Assembly: GCA_963669405.2 (NCBI GenBank)
Contig: CAXXHF010000003.1
Coordinates: 124,001-188,000, forward strand
Length of the DNA stretch: 64,000 nucleotides
Reading direction: 5' to 3'
DNA from: Aureisphaera sp963669405
GTDB taxonomy: Bacteria; Bacteroidota; Bacteroidia; Flavobacteriales; Flavobacteriaceae
Numbering within the stretch: the first letter of the stretch is position 1; the number at the start of each line of letters is the position of its first letter. A program made the translations under genes and the position numbers. Shown in pieces: positions 1-7,177 of the stretch. Below the pieces are notes generated by a model that had not been told where the DNA came from, made no database searches, and was given only the letters and a program-made list of their open reading frames with translations.

Positions 1-1937
1 TCTACGTCATTCTTTTGAAAGGAATCACTGGCACGCATGGCCATTTCTTTAGAACCCCCTCCACCAGGAATCACACCAACTCCAAATTCTACCAAACCAA
101 TATAACTTTCGGCGGCAGCAACTACGCGGTCAGCGTGCAGTGTCATCTCACATCCACCTCCCAAAGTCATTCCATGTGGCGCAACCACGGTAGGAATAGA
201 AGAGTATCGTAATCGCATGACGCTATCTTGGAAGTATTTCACGGCCATGTTCAGTTCGTCGTATTCCTGTTCTACAGCCATCATAAATATCATTCCTATA
301 TTGGCTCCTACAGAGAAATTGGCTCCTTGGTTTCCAATGACCAATCCATCGTAATTAGTTTCAGCCAGATCAATGGCTTTATTTAATCCAGCAAGGACAT
401 CGCCTCCAATACTATTCATTTTACTTTGGAATTCACAGTTTAGTATACCATCTCCCAAATCTTCGATAACAACTCCACTGTTTTTGAAAACCTCATTGGA
501 TTTTCGGATGTTATCTAGAATAATAAATGCATCTTGCCCAGGAATTTTTTCGTGTGATTTCTTTGGGATATCGTAATAGTAGGAAGCTCCGTCGCTTACA
601 GTATAGAAACTAGTTTTTCCTTCAGCAAGCATTTCGGTCACCCAATTGGCAGGTTCTTTACCTAATGCTTTTACGAGTTCTATTCCCTTTTCAAGGCCAA
701 TGGCGTCCCAAATCTCGAAGGGGCCATGCTCCCAACCAAATCCAGCTTTCATGGCATCATCGATCTTGTATAGTTCATCGGAAATCTCAGGAATTCTTTT
801 GGAAACATAAGCAAACATAGCTCCGAAGTTCTTTCGGTAAAACTCACCTGCTTTGTCTTTTCCCGCTGCCAAGACCTTAAAACGATCGATTACTTTATCG
901 ATGCTCTTGGTCACTTCTAGGGTAGCAAAGTTGGCTCGTTTCTTAGCTCTGTACTCTAAAGTATTTAAGTCTAAGGACAGAATTTCAGATTTCCCGTCAT
1001 CTCCTTTAATTTTTTTATAGAATCCTTGTCCTGTTTTACTTCCCAACCACTTGTTTTCCATCATTTTATCGATGAATTCTGGCAATTGGAACAGACTGTG
1101 TTCCTCATCATCTGGGCAGTTTTGATGAATTCCGTTGGCTACATGTACCAACGTGTCAAGGCCTACCACATCTACCGTACGAAAAGTTGCCGATTTTGGC
1201 CTACCTATCACTGGCCCAGTTAACTTATCTACTTCTTCTATAGTAAGTCCCATTTCTTTTACTTGATGGAACAAACTTTGGATTCCGAAGATACCAATAC
1301 GGTTTCCAATAAAAGCAGGGGTGTCTTTTGCAATTACCGATGTTTTTCCTAAGAATTGTTCTCCATAACCATTTAGGAAATCGAGCACTTCTTGAGAGGT
1401 ATCTGGCCCTGGAATAATTTCGAATAATTTTAGGTAACGAGGGGGATTAAAGAAATGAGTTCCACAGAAATTTTTTCTGAAATCTTCACTTCGTCCTTCA
1501 TTCATAAACTTAATGGGAATCCCTGAGGTGTTAGAGGTAATTAAGGTTCCCGAAGTTCTGTGCTTTTCCAAGTTTTCAAAAACTTGTTGCTTTATATCCA
1601 AGCGTTCTACCACTACTTCGATAATCCAGTCTACCTCTGCTACTTTAGCAATATCATCTTCCAAATTCCCAGTGGTTATTCTACTAGCAAATGTTTTGTG
1701 GTAGAGTGGGGCAGGTTTAGATTTTATGGCACTGGCTAATGCATCGTTTACCAAACGATTACGAACCACTTTATCTTTTAGGGTAAGTCCTTTGGTCTTT
1801 TCTTTATCATTCAGTTCTCTAGGAACAATGTCTAGCAATAATACTTCGACACCGATATTGGCAAAATGGCATGCAATGCCGCTTCCCATAATTCCGGAGC
1901 CGATGACAGCTACTTTTTCAATTCTTCTTTTTGGCAT
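1..1937 (-). CDS. 3-hydroxyacyl-CoA dehydrogenase / enoyl-CoA hydratase, multifunctional beta-oxidation protein (3' end cut by window)
   Basis: Translating the minus strand from the ATG at 1937-1935 gives an open frame to the window edge (about 645 codons). Residues 1-30 carry a Rossmann NAD-binding motif (VAVIGSGIMGSGIA), followed by the hydroxyacyl-CoA dehydrogenase signature region (GTHFFNPP, then FIGNRIG). The last part is a crotonase domain (NQGANFSVGANI and GMTLGGGCEMTLHAD, the oxyanion-hole segments). The dehydrogenase half therefore precedes the hydratase half, the reverse of E. coli FadB. It should hydrate enoyl-CoA and oxidise 3-hydroxyacyl-CoA in cytoplasmic beta-oxidation. The start overlaps the marR stop by one base (TAATG), so the two are probably translationally coupled. 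A thiolase and an acyl-CoA dehydrogenase may follow beyond the edge (inference). Confidence 0.93.
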   Translation of the reverse strand, partial: MPKRRIEKVAVIGSGIMGSGIACHFANIGVEVLLLDIVPRELNDKEKTKGLTLKDKVVRNRLVNDALASAIKSKPAPLYHKTFASRITTGNLEDDIAKVAEVDWIIEVVVERLDIKQQVFENLEKHRTSGTLITSNTSGIPIKFMNEGRSEDFRKNFCGTHFFNPPRYLKLFEIIPGPDTSQEVLDFLNGYGEQFLGKTSVIAKDTPAFIGNRIGIFGIQSLFHQVKEMGLTIEEVDKLTGPVIGRPKSATFRTVDVVGLDTLVHVANGIHQNCPDDEEHSLFQLPEFIDKMMENKWLGSKTGQGFYKKIKGDDGKSEILSLDLNTLEYRAKKRANFATLEVTKSIDKVIDRFKVLAAGKDKAGEFYRKNFGAMFAYVSKRIPEISDELYKIDDAMKAGFGWEHGPFEIWDAIGLEKGIELVKALGKEPANWVTEMLAEGKTSFYTVSDGASYYYDIPKKSHEKIPGQDAFIILDNIRKSNEVFKNSGVVIEDLGDGILNCEFQSKMNSIGGDVLAGLNKAIDLAETNYDGLVIGNQGANFSVGANIGMIFMMAVEQEYDELNMAVKYFQDSVMRLRYSSIPTVVAPHGMTLGGGCEMTLHADRVVAAAESYIGLVEFGVGVIPGGGGSKEMAMRASDSFQKNDV

Positions 1938-2389
1938 TATACGGTTTGTTTTTTTGTCGTGTATATTTTTTTAGATTGAATCATATCCAATATGGTATTG
2001 GCTACATTTTTGAAGGTCTGTAGGTCTTCCTCAGAAACCTGTTCACGAACAACTTCATCAAAACGAAGCACTACCTGCTTAGAAAACTCTCTCATTTCCA
2101 AGCCAAATGGGGTTAGGTGTATTAAAACCCCACGACCGTCTGCAGGATTGGGCCGACGCTCTATGAGCCCCTTGTCTTCCATATTTTTTAAGGTTCTTGA
2201 AAGACTGGTAGCTTCCATGCCCATTTTGGGTCCCAATGCCGTAGAAGGGGTTCCTTCTTCAGGATCTATGCTAATAAGGGCAAACCCTGTAGCCATGGTA
2301 CTCTCTTTTTTTCCAGCCTCTTCGTTATACATTTTTTGTACAGCCATCCAAGTGGCTCGAAGGATATAATCAATGGTTTTTTCTTTCAA
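1937..2389 (-). CDS. MarR family transcriptional regulator
   Basis: 150 residues, normal MarR length. The winged-helix core is visible at about residues 50-110: a helix-turn-helix with SLSRTLKNMEDKGLIERR, then the wing PADGRGVLIHLTPFG. C-terminal helices would form the dimer interface. It is the first gene of an operon with the beta-oxidation enzyme downstream, so it probably senses fatty acyl-CoA or a related ligand (inference from context). A perfect 18-bp palindrome lies just upstream of its predicted -7 element, which suggests autorepression. Confidence 0.93.
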   Translation of the reverse strand: MKEKTIDYILRATWMAVQKMYNEEAGKKESTMATGFALISIDPEEGTPSTALGPKMGMEATSLSRTLKNMEDKGLIERRPNPADGRGVLIHLTPFGLEMREFSKQVVLRFDEVVREQVSEEDLQTFKNVANTILDMIQSKKIYTTKKQTV

Positions 2390-2417
2390 GGGGAATCTTC
2401 TTTTGAAATTTGACTCC

Positions 2418-2451
2418 CAAAGATACTAAAAAATATTATGCATGCATAATA
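2418..2451 (-). promoter_or_regulatory. Promoter and palindromic operator of the marR operon
   Basis: On the minus strand TATCTTTG (2425-2418) matches the Bacteroidota -7 consensus TAnnTTTG. Immediately upstream, 2434-2451 is a perfect 18-bp palindrome with half-site TATTATGCA. With the usual 19-bp spacer the -33 position falls inside the palindrome, so a dimer bound there would block RNA polymerase. A MarR dimer is the obvious candidate because the site directly precedes marR; the binding itself is inferred. Confidence 0.7.
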
Positions 2452-2511
2452 AATAATAAAATTTTTTATATCAAAAAGATGTAAACCCATTATAAAAATT
2501 TTACAACGCGT

Positions 2512-3483
2512 TTATTTGGAGGTTACTAGCTTTTCCCATGACTCGAAGAAGTCTTTATCGAATATAGACTCTTTGCTTTTGGGCCGCTTAAACCATTGCA
2601 ATTGTTTTGGACTTAAATATTTTTGAGGATTCTGTTTTAGGCCTAAAGCACTATTGATTTTTGTCTTTTGAACTTCAGTTAAAGGAATGTACTTGAATCT
2701 GCTATGCTGAATAAAATAATCCTCATCTCTGGGTGACCATTGAAATTGTGTTTTGGCTACAGGAATCATTTTATTTTCCTTAGCATAGGAGGAGAGCTCT
2801 TCTTCTGAAATTTCATTGGCATCGTAAATTACCCGAACCACCTCAGACCTATCCATGAAACCAGCTTGTGTAGCCAATACTCCTTCTTGGGACCCCAATT
2901 GTTTTTCTCCTGTCCAGAAACAGTACATTTTAAAATGCTTTTCCTGCAAATTGTGATCTGTAGTGGTTGTAGAGAGTTCCTTGCCCAATATTTTAACATA
3001 CTCCGGTATAGTATTGCCAATGGATTCTAAGGCTTTGATCATAGCTTGGTACAAACCCTTTGCAGAATAATCACTGGCTACCCGCCTTACCAAATTCTCT
3101 CCTTTATCATTAACAATACGCACTACGGGATTGTTCCAACTAGGTTCTTTGTATTTATTAAGTATTTGTCGATCTTTTCCTCCTTTGTTATTGAATATGG
3201 CCAATGGAATAAATTCATTTTCTATGGCCTCAGTCATTAAAGGGTGCGAGAGTACATTGTGACCATAATTACGGCAAGTAGCACAACCAGGCACTTCCTG
3301 AAACAAAATTAGAATTGGTTTCCCTTCTTTTTTAGATATAGCCACGGCATCATCATAATCACGATACCAACTCACTTTTCCCAATTCTTCATCTTGATTT
3401 AAACTATTGGTACGCTCTTGTGAAGCTAACGGTAAAACAAAAAGGAATAATAATGGCAAGGAGAGGAGATTCTGTAAGCGCAT
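2512..3483 (-). CDS. Secreted thioredoxin-like protein fused to a MsrA-like domain
   Basis: 323 residues with an N-terminal signal peptide (hydrophobic run ending LPLASQ). Residues 55-120 look like a thioredoxin fold with the motif VPGCATC, resembling the VPGUxxT thioredoxin-like (seleno)protein group with Cys at both positions. Residues 185-245 resemble peptide methionine sulfoxide reductase A: YCFWTGE matches the GCFWxxE active-site segment, and SEVVRVIYDANEISEEEL matches the MsrA region that follows. A periplasmic thiol-redox or methionine sulfoxide repair role is plausible. The glycine of GCFWG is absent, so activity is uncertain. It lies alone on the minus strand, with about 75 bp separating it from the LuxR gene. 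Confidence 0.7.
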   Translation of the reverse strand: MRLQNLLSLPLLFLFVLPLASQERTNSLNQDEELGKVSWYRDYDDAVAISKKEGKPILILFQEVPGCATCRNYGHNVLSHPLMTEAIENEFIPLAIFNNKGGKDRQILNKYKEPSWNNPVVRIVNDKGENLVRRVASDYSAKGLYQAMIKALESIGNTIPEYVKILGKELSTTTTDHNLQEKHFKMYCFWTGEKQLGSQEGVLATQAGFMDRSEVVRVIYDANEISEEELSSYAKENKMIPVAKTQFQWSPRDEDYFIQHSRFKYIPLTEVQKTKINSALGLKQNPQKYLSPKQLQWFKRPKSKESIFDKDFFESWEKLVTSK

Positions 3484-3558
3484 AATTTAAGTTTAACAAT
3501 TACCTAATGTAAGTCTACTTAAAAAGGAAACACTTACAGACAAAGTGTTAGTTTTTCC

Positions 3559-4578
3559 TTAAAAATCCATTGCTTCCTTTCTGGATTTTATATTCAATTT
3601 GGTGTAAATATTGCTCACGTGTGATTTTACTGTACTGAGCCCAATATTGAAGACTTCTGAAATTTCCTTGTTAGAACGCCCTTGTTTGATTTCCTCAAGA
3701 ATCTTTCGTTCTTGGATGCTAAGTTTATGAATGGGATTGCTTTTATTTTTCTTTTGCCTTCTGAAAAATTGATTAATGACAAATCCCAAAATAAAAAATG
3801 CAATTCCAATAAGGATGTAGGTATAGTAATCTCGATTCGTTTGTTGTGGAAATTGCCCACGAAATGCTTTAAAATAGGAAGATTTTTCCCCACCCCATTT
3901 TTTTAAGTAGTTTTCATAATAAGGTTGGTTAATGGGATAGTTGGATTCAAACTTACTACGCTGTAAAGCATATAGGGATACCAAGGCATGAGAACTGGTA
4001 TCTGCTACAAAGCGAAGTTTTTCATAAATGGCTTTGGTTACAAACTCCCCTTTTACAGAAGAACCTTCAAAATGGGTACTATCCACATAGGTGTAGATAC
4101 GGTCTACTTCCCTTAGCTCTTTAGAGGGACGGTATCCTGTGATTTCAACAGGAGTGAAAGGAGGATTGCCAGGAATGTTTTCTAGGGTAATGGAGGCTGT
4201 TTTATTGCCCACAATGAATAGGTGGTTCTCTTCTTTTCCACCAATAATAAGAGAAGCTGCAGGGGACTCTTTTTTAGAAACGTGTATGCGGTAGATCTGG
4301 TCTTCTTCGGACAAATAATCTGTAGCGAATGAAAAGTTGCCCAAACTATCCAAACTTGCTTGAGAAATAATCATTTCATTAGACATGGTAAACATATCAT
4401 TGAAAGTAGGTATATGTGAAAGGTAAACAACTGGATCCCAAATGGAATCCAATTGTAGTTTACCTTTAATACCTGGTGTACGATTGCTTTCGGTTTGCCC
4501 TATTGTAGCCTGTACAAGGAATAGGAACACACCGAAGGTAATAAGGGATCGGTATGGCGGGTTAGTTGTACTTTTCAT
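3559..4578 (-). CDS. Membrane-anchored LuxR-type transcriptional regulator
   Basis: 339 residues. The N-terminus is a signal peptide or anchor (GVFLFLVQATIGQ). Residues 30-245 form an extracytoplasmic part whose start (IKGKLQLDSIWDPVVYLSHI, later LDSLGNFSF) resembles DUF4369 beta-sandwich domains. One transmembrane helix (YTYILIGIAFFILGFVI, about 252-270) leads to a short basic linker and a C-terminal LuxR/GerE helix-turn-helix (LSIQERKILEEIKQGRSNKE, then STVKSHVSNIYTKLNI). It looks like a one-component regulator coupling an envelope signal to transcription without a phosphorelay. It sits 14 bp downstream of the Asn/His-rich secreted protein and is probably cotranscribed with it; that protein could be its partner or target (inference). 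Confidence 0.82.
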   Translation of the reverse strand: MKSTTNPPYRSLITFGVFLFLVQATIGQTESNRTPGIKGKLQLDSIWDPVVYLSHIPTFNDMFTMSNEMIISQASLDSLGNFSFATDYLSEEDQIYRIHVSKKESPAASLIIGGKEENHLFIVGNKTASITLENIPGNPPFTPVEITGYRPSKELREVDRIYTYVDSTHFEGSSVKGEFVTKAIYEKLRFVADTSSHALVSLYALQRSKFESNYPINQPYYENYLKKWGGEKSSYFKAFRGQFPQQTNRDYYTYILIGIAFFILGFVINQFFRRQKKNKSNPIHKLSIQERKILEEIKQGRSNKEISEVFNIGLSTVKSHVSNIYTKLNIKSRKEAMDF

Positions 4579-4592
4579 GTGGAAGCAAACGC

Positions 4593-5087
4593 TTATTTGT
4601 TGCTTGCTTGGTGTGAATGGATTTGAATTTTACCTGTTACTTTTTTAGGTTTTAGTTTTACAACCCAATCTCCTTTCATTGGCTCCTTAAAAGTCTTGTT
4701 TAACTGTCCACAAACAGTTTCAGAGCTTTTCCCACCATTGGAAGAACTGGAATTGAGTTCACTTTCTACCGAAAAGTTTCCTTGTTTATCTCCATTTGGG
4801 TTGTAAATTTCCATGGTCAGTGCCCCTGAGGAAATGTTACTGGAGATCCCAATGTTAAGGCACATGACTTCTTCTGTCACTGCAATGATAACAGATTCGT
4901 TCTTCGAGCTGTTGTCCAAATTAATGGATTTACTCGTTTGGTAACTGGAACAATTGTGATTGTTGTTGTGGTTACTGTTGTGATTGCTGTTACTATTACT
5001 GTTTTGTTGGGCGTAGAGGAGAGGTCCCGATCCCAAAATGAACATAACTAGTGCGATAATTTTGATTGATGTTTTCATGAGTTTCAA
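4593..5087 (-). CDS. Secreted protein with Asn/Ser/His-rich N-terminus, unknown function
   Basis: 164 residues, not recognised. Signal peptide about residues 1-26 (IIALVMFILGSGPLLYAQ). The mature protein starts with a low-complexity stretch of Asn, Ser and His (about residues 28-45), then a domain with three Cys residues (CSSYQ, VMCLNIG, TVCGQL) and a likely beta-sandwich (MEIYNPNGDKQGNF, GDWVVKLKPKKVTGKIQIH). The His/Asn stretch could bind metal, but this is speculation. A second Ser/Asn-rich patch occurs near residue 112. First gene of a probable two-gene operon with the membrane-anchored LuxR regulator. Confidence 0.8.
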   Translation of the reverse strand: MKLMKTSIKIIALVMFILGSGPLLYAQQNSNSNSNHNSNHNNNHNCSSYQTSKSINLDNSSKNESVIIAVTEEVMCLNIGISSNISSGALTMEIYNPNGDKQGNFSVESELNSSSSNGGKSSETVCGQLNKTFKEPMKGDWVVKLKPKKVTGKIQIHSHQASNK

Positions 5088-5233
5088 TTTTATGAATTAT
5101 GATAACACAAATCTATTTTCAGTAAAATCATTTGCCAAATGGTATAGGTCTGAAAAAAGAACGAAAAAAGTGCTAAAAACGTCTTAGCCCTCCTAATTTA
5201 GTGATAAAAGACGATACTTTATAGGCCAAAAAC

Positions 5234-5266
5234 AAAAAAGGGAAGCCAAAAGCTTCCCTTTTTTGT
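5234..5266 (-). terminator. Intrinsic terminator of the acyl-CoA synthetase gene
   Basis: Perfect stem GGGAAGC/GCTTCCC with A-runs and T-runs on both sides, immediately after the stop of the gene ending at 5276. It would work in either direction. Confidence 0.85.
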
Positions 5267-5275
5267 TTTACTTAT

Positions 5276-7060
5276 CTACGATTCTTTTTCATAGATTTTG
5301 TTGTATAGGTCGATGTATTTTTCTTTAATCACCTTGCGTTTCATTTTCATGGTAGGAGTGAGGTGTCCATCTTCAATACTCCATATGTCTGGTGTTAATT
5401 CGAACCTTTTCACTTTTTCCCATTTACCAAAACGCTCGTTGAATTTATCCACTTCTTTCTGAATACGCTTTATTAAAACTTCATTCGTATATGCTTCTTT
5501 AGTATCTGAAGGAATATTTTTTTCTTTTCTTTCAGACCAATCTGCTATAAATTCCCAGTTGGGTTGTATGAGTGCAGCTGGCATTTTTTCACCTTCACCT
5601 ACCACCAGTATTTGTTCAATAAAGCGAGATTGCTTCATAGCGTTTTCAATAAGCTGTGGTGCTACATATTTTCCGCCACTGGTCTTGAACATGGATTTTT
5701 TTCGATCGGTAATCTTAAGAAAACCATCTTCGTCTATAACCCCAATGTCTCCCGTATGGAAATATCCGTTTTTTAATACTTCTGCTGTTTTTTCTGGATC
5801 TTTATAGTAACCTTGCATTACCTGTGGCCCCTTAATAAGGATTTCTCCATCTTCAGCAATTTTTACTTCGGTGTCTGGCAATGGTTTTCCTACGGTTCCT
5901 ATCTTGAAACCATTATTACGCATATCGTTTACTGATACTACGGGGGATGTTTCGGTAAGACCATATCCTTCCATTACGGGACAGCCAGCAGCATTAAATA
6001 CTCTAGCCAATCGTGGCTGTAGGGCGGCACTTCCAGATGCAATAGCTCTTAGCTGTCCTCCAAGGGCTTCCTGCCATTTACTGAAAATAAGTTTACGGGC
6101 TATCTTTAATTTAAACTCATACCAACCTCCATTTTGGCCATAGGGCTCCCATTTTAAACCAAGGCCCACAGCCCAAAAGAACAGTTTCTTTTTTATACCC
6201 GTTAAGTCGGTTCCTTTGGCAATAATCTTGTCATATACTTTTTCTAAAAGTCTAGGAACAGCCGTCATTACTTCCGGATGAATTTCTTTTAGATTATCAC
6301 TAATGGTCTCCAAACTTTCGGCAAAGTGAATGCTTACACCGCAATATTGATACATGTATAGCAACATTCGCTCATAAATATGACATACAGGTAAGAAACT
6401 TAATGCCTTAGAAGCTCCCATTTCTATTGGGAGGCGTCCTTTACTGTGTTTGGCATTACTTGCAATATTTTTATGGGAAAGCATTACCCCTTTAGGCTTT
6501 CCTGTTGTTCCAGAGGTATAAATTAGGGTTGCTAAATCATCTTCTTTTACAGCATCCTTTCTTCTTTCTACTTCGTCTTGTAGCTCTTGATTTTCGCTTC
6601 CTAATTTCAATATTTCGTTCCAGTTGTCGCAACTTCCAATCTCATCAAAAGAATAGATTCCTTGTAGTGAAGGCACATTAGCCTTTATCTTATCTATTTT
6701 CCCAAATACTTCTGCGCAGGAAACAAAACAATATTTAGATTCGCTATGATTTAGTACATATTCATATTCTTTTTCGGAAATAGTTGGATAAATAGGGACA
6801 TCCTGAGCTCCTGTTTGAAGAATTCCAATATCACATATATTCCATTCTGTTCTATTGGTCATGGATATTATGGCGACTTTGTCATTGGGTTGTACACCAA
6901 GTTTTATTAAGCCACGACTTATGGCATTGGCTTTGTCAATATATTCTTGGGTAGAAGTTTTTTTCCATTCTCCATTTACTTTGCTTACCAAGGCACCTTC
7001 TTGCGGATATTGCTCAAGTTGGTAATAGGGGAAGTCAAACAGTCGTCTTACGTCAGTCAT
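5276..7060 (-). CDS. Long-chain fatty acid-CoA ligase (AMP-dependent synthetase)
   Basis: 594 residues, usual length for the bacterial/eukaryotic-type long-chain acyl-CoA synthetase family. ANL superfamily motifs: P-loop LIYTSGTTGKPKGVM (about 180), YGLTETSP (about 365), and the hinge GDIGVIDEDGFLKITDRKK (about 455-475) followed by GGKYVAP. It activates fatty acids with ATP and CoA at the cytoplasmic face of the membrane, feeding the beta-oxidation enzyme near the window start. It is monocistronic: a terminator follows, and TATTTTG about 25 bp upstream of the start is a weak -7 match. Confidence 0.95.
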   Translation of the reverse strand: MTDVRRLFDFPYYQLEQYPQEGALVSKVNGEWKKTSTQEYIDKANAISRGLIKLGVQPNDKVAIISMTNRTEWNICDIGILQTGAQDVPIYPTISEKEYEYVLNHSESKYCFVSCAEVFGKIDKIKANVPSLQGIYSFDEIGSCDNWNEILKLGSENQELQDEVERRKDAVKEDDLATLIYTSGTTGKPKGVMLSHKNIASNAKHSKGRLPIEMGASKALSFLPVCHIYERMLLYMYQYCGVSIHFAESLETISDNLKEIHPEVMTAVPRLLEKVYDKIIAKGTDLTGIKKKLFFWAVGLGLKWEPYGQNGGWYEFKLKIARKLIFSKWQEALGGQLRAIASGSAALQPRLARVFNAAGCPVMEGYGLTETSPVVSVNDMRNNGFKIGTVGKPLPDTEVKIAEDGEILIKGPQVMQGYYKDPEKTAEVLKNGYFHTGDIGVIDEDGFLKITDRKKSMFKTSGGKYVAPQLIENAMKQSRFIEQILVVGEGEKMPAALIQPNWEFIADWSERKEKNIPSDTKEAYTNEVLIKRIQKEVDKFNERFGKWEKVKRFELTPDIWSIEDGHLTPTMKMKRKVIKEKYIDLYNKIYEKES

Positions 7061-7120
7061 AGTCTAAATTTTGTGCCTTTGCAAAATAGGGAAAATTATC
7101 CAGTTTTTGTAGCTTCCTTA

Positions 7121-7152
7121 AAAAATGGGATTCTCTAATGAATCCCATTTTT
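7121..7152 (-). terminator. Intrinsic terminator after M14 peptidase copy 1
   Basis: Inverted repeat AAAAATGGGATT / AATCCCATTTTT with an 8-nt loop, 26 bp after the stop codon of the minus-strand gene. Confidence 0.8.
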
Positions 7153-7177
7153 GGCTATGTGTTTTAGGTTGAAAAGT

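Noticed and set aside
4930..5000. Microsatellite or phase-variable repeat in the Asn/His-rich gene
   Set aside because: The repeats are imperfect triplets (AAT, CAC, AGC type) that keep the frame, so length change would not switch the gene off.
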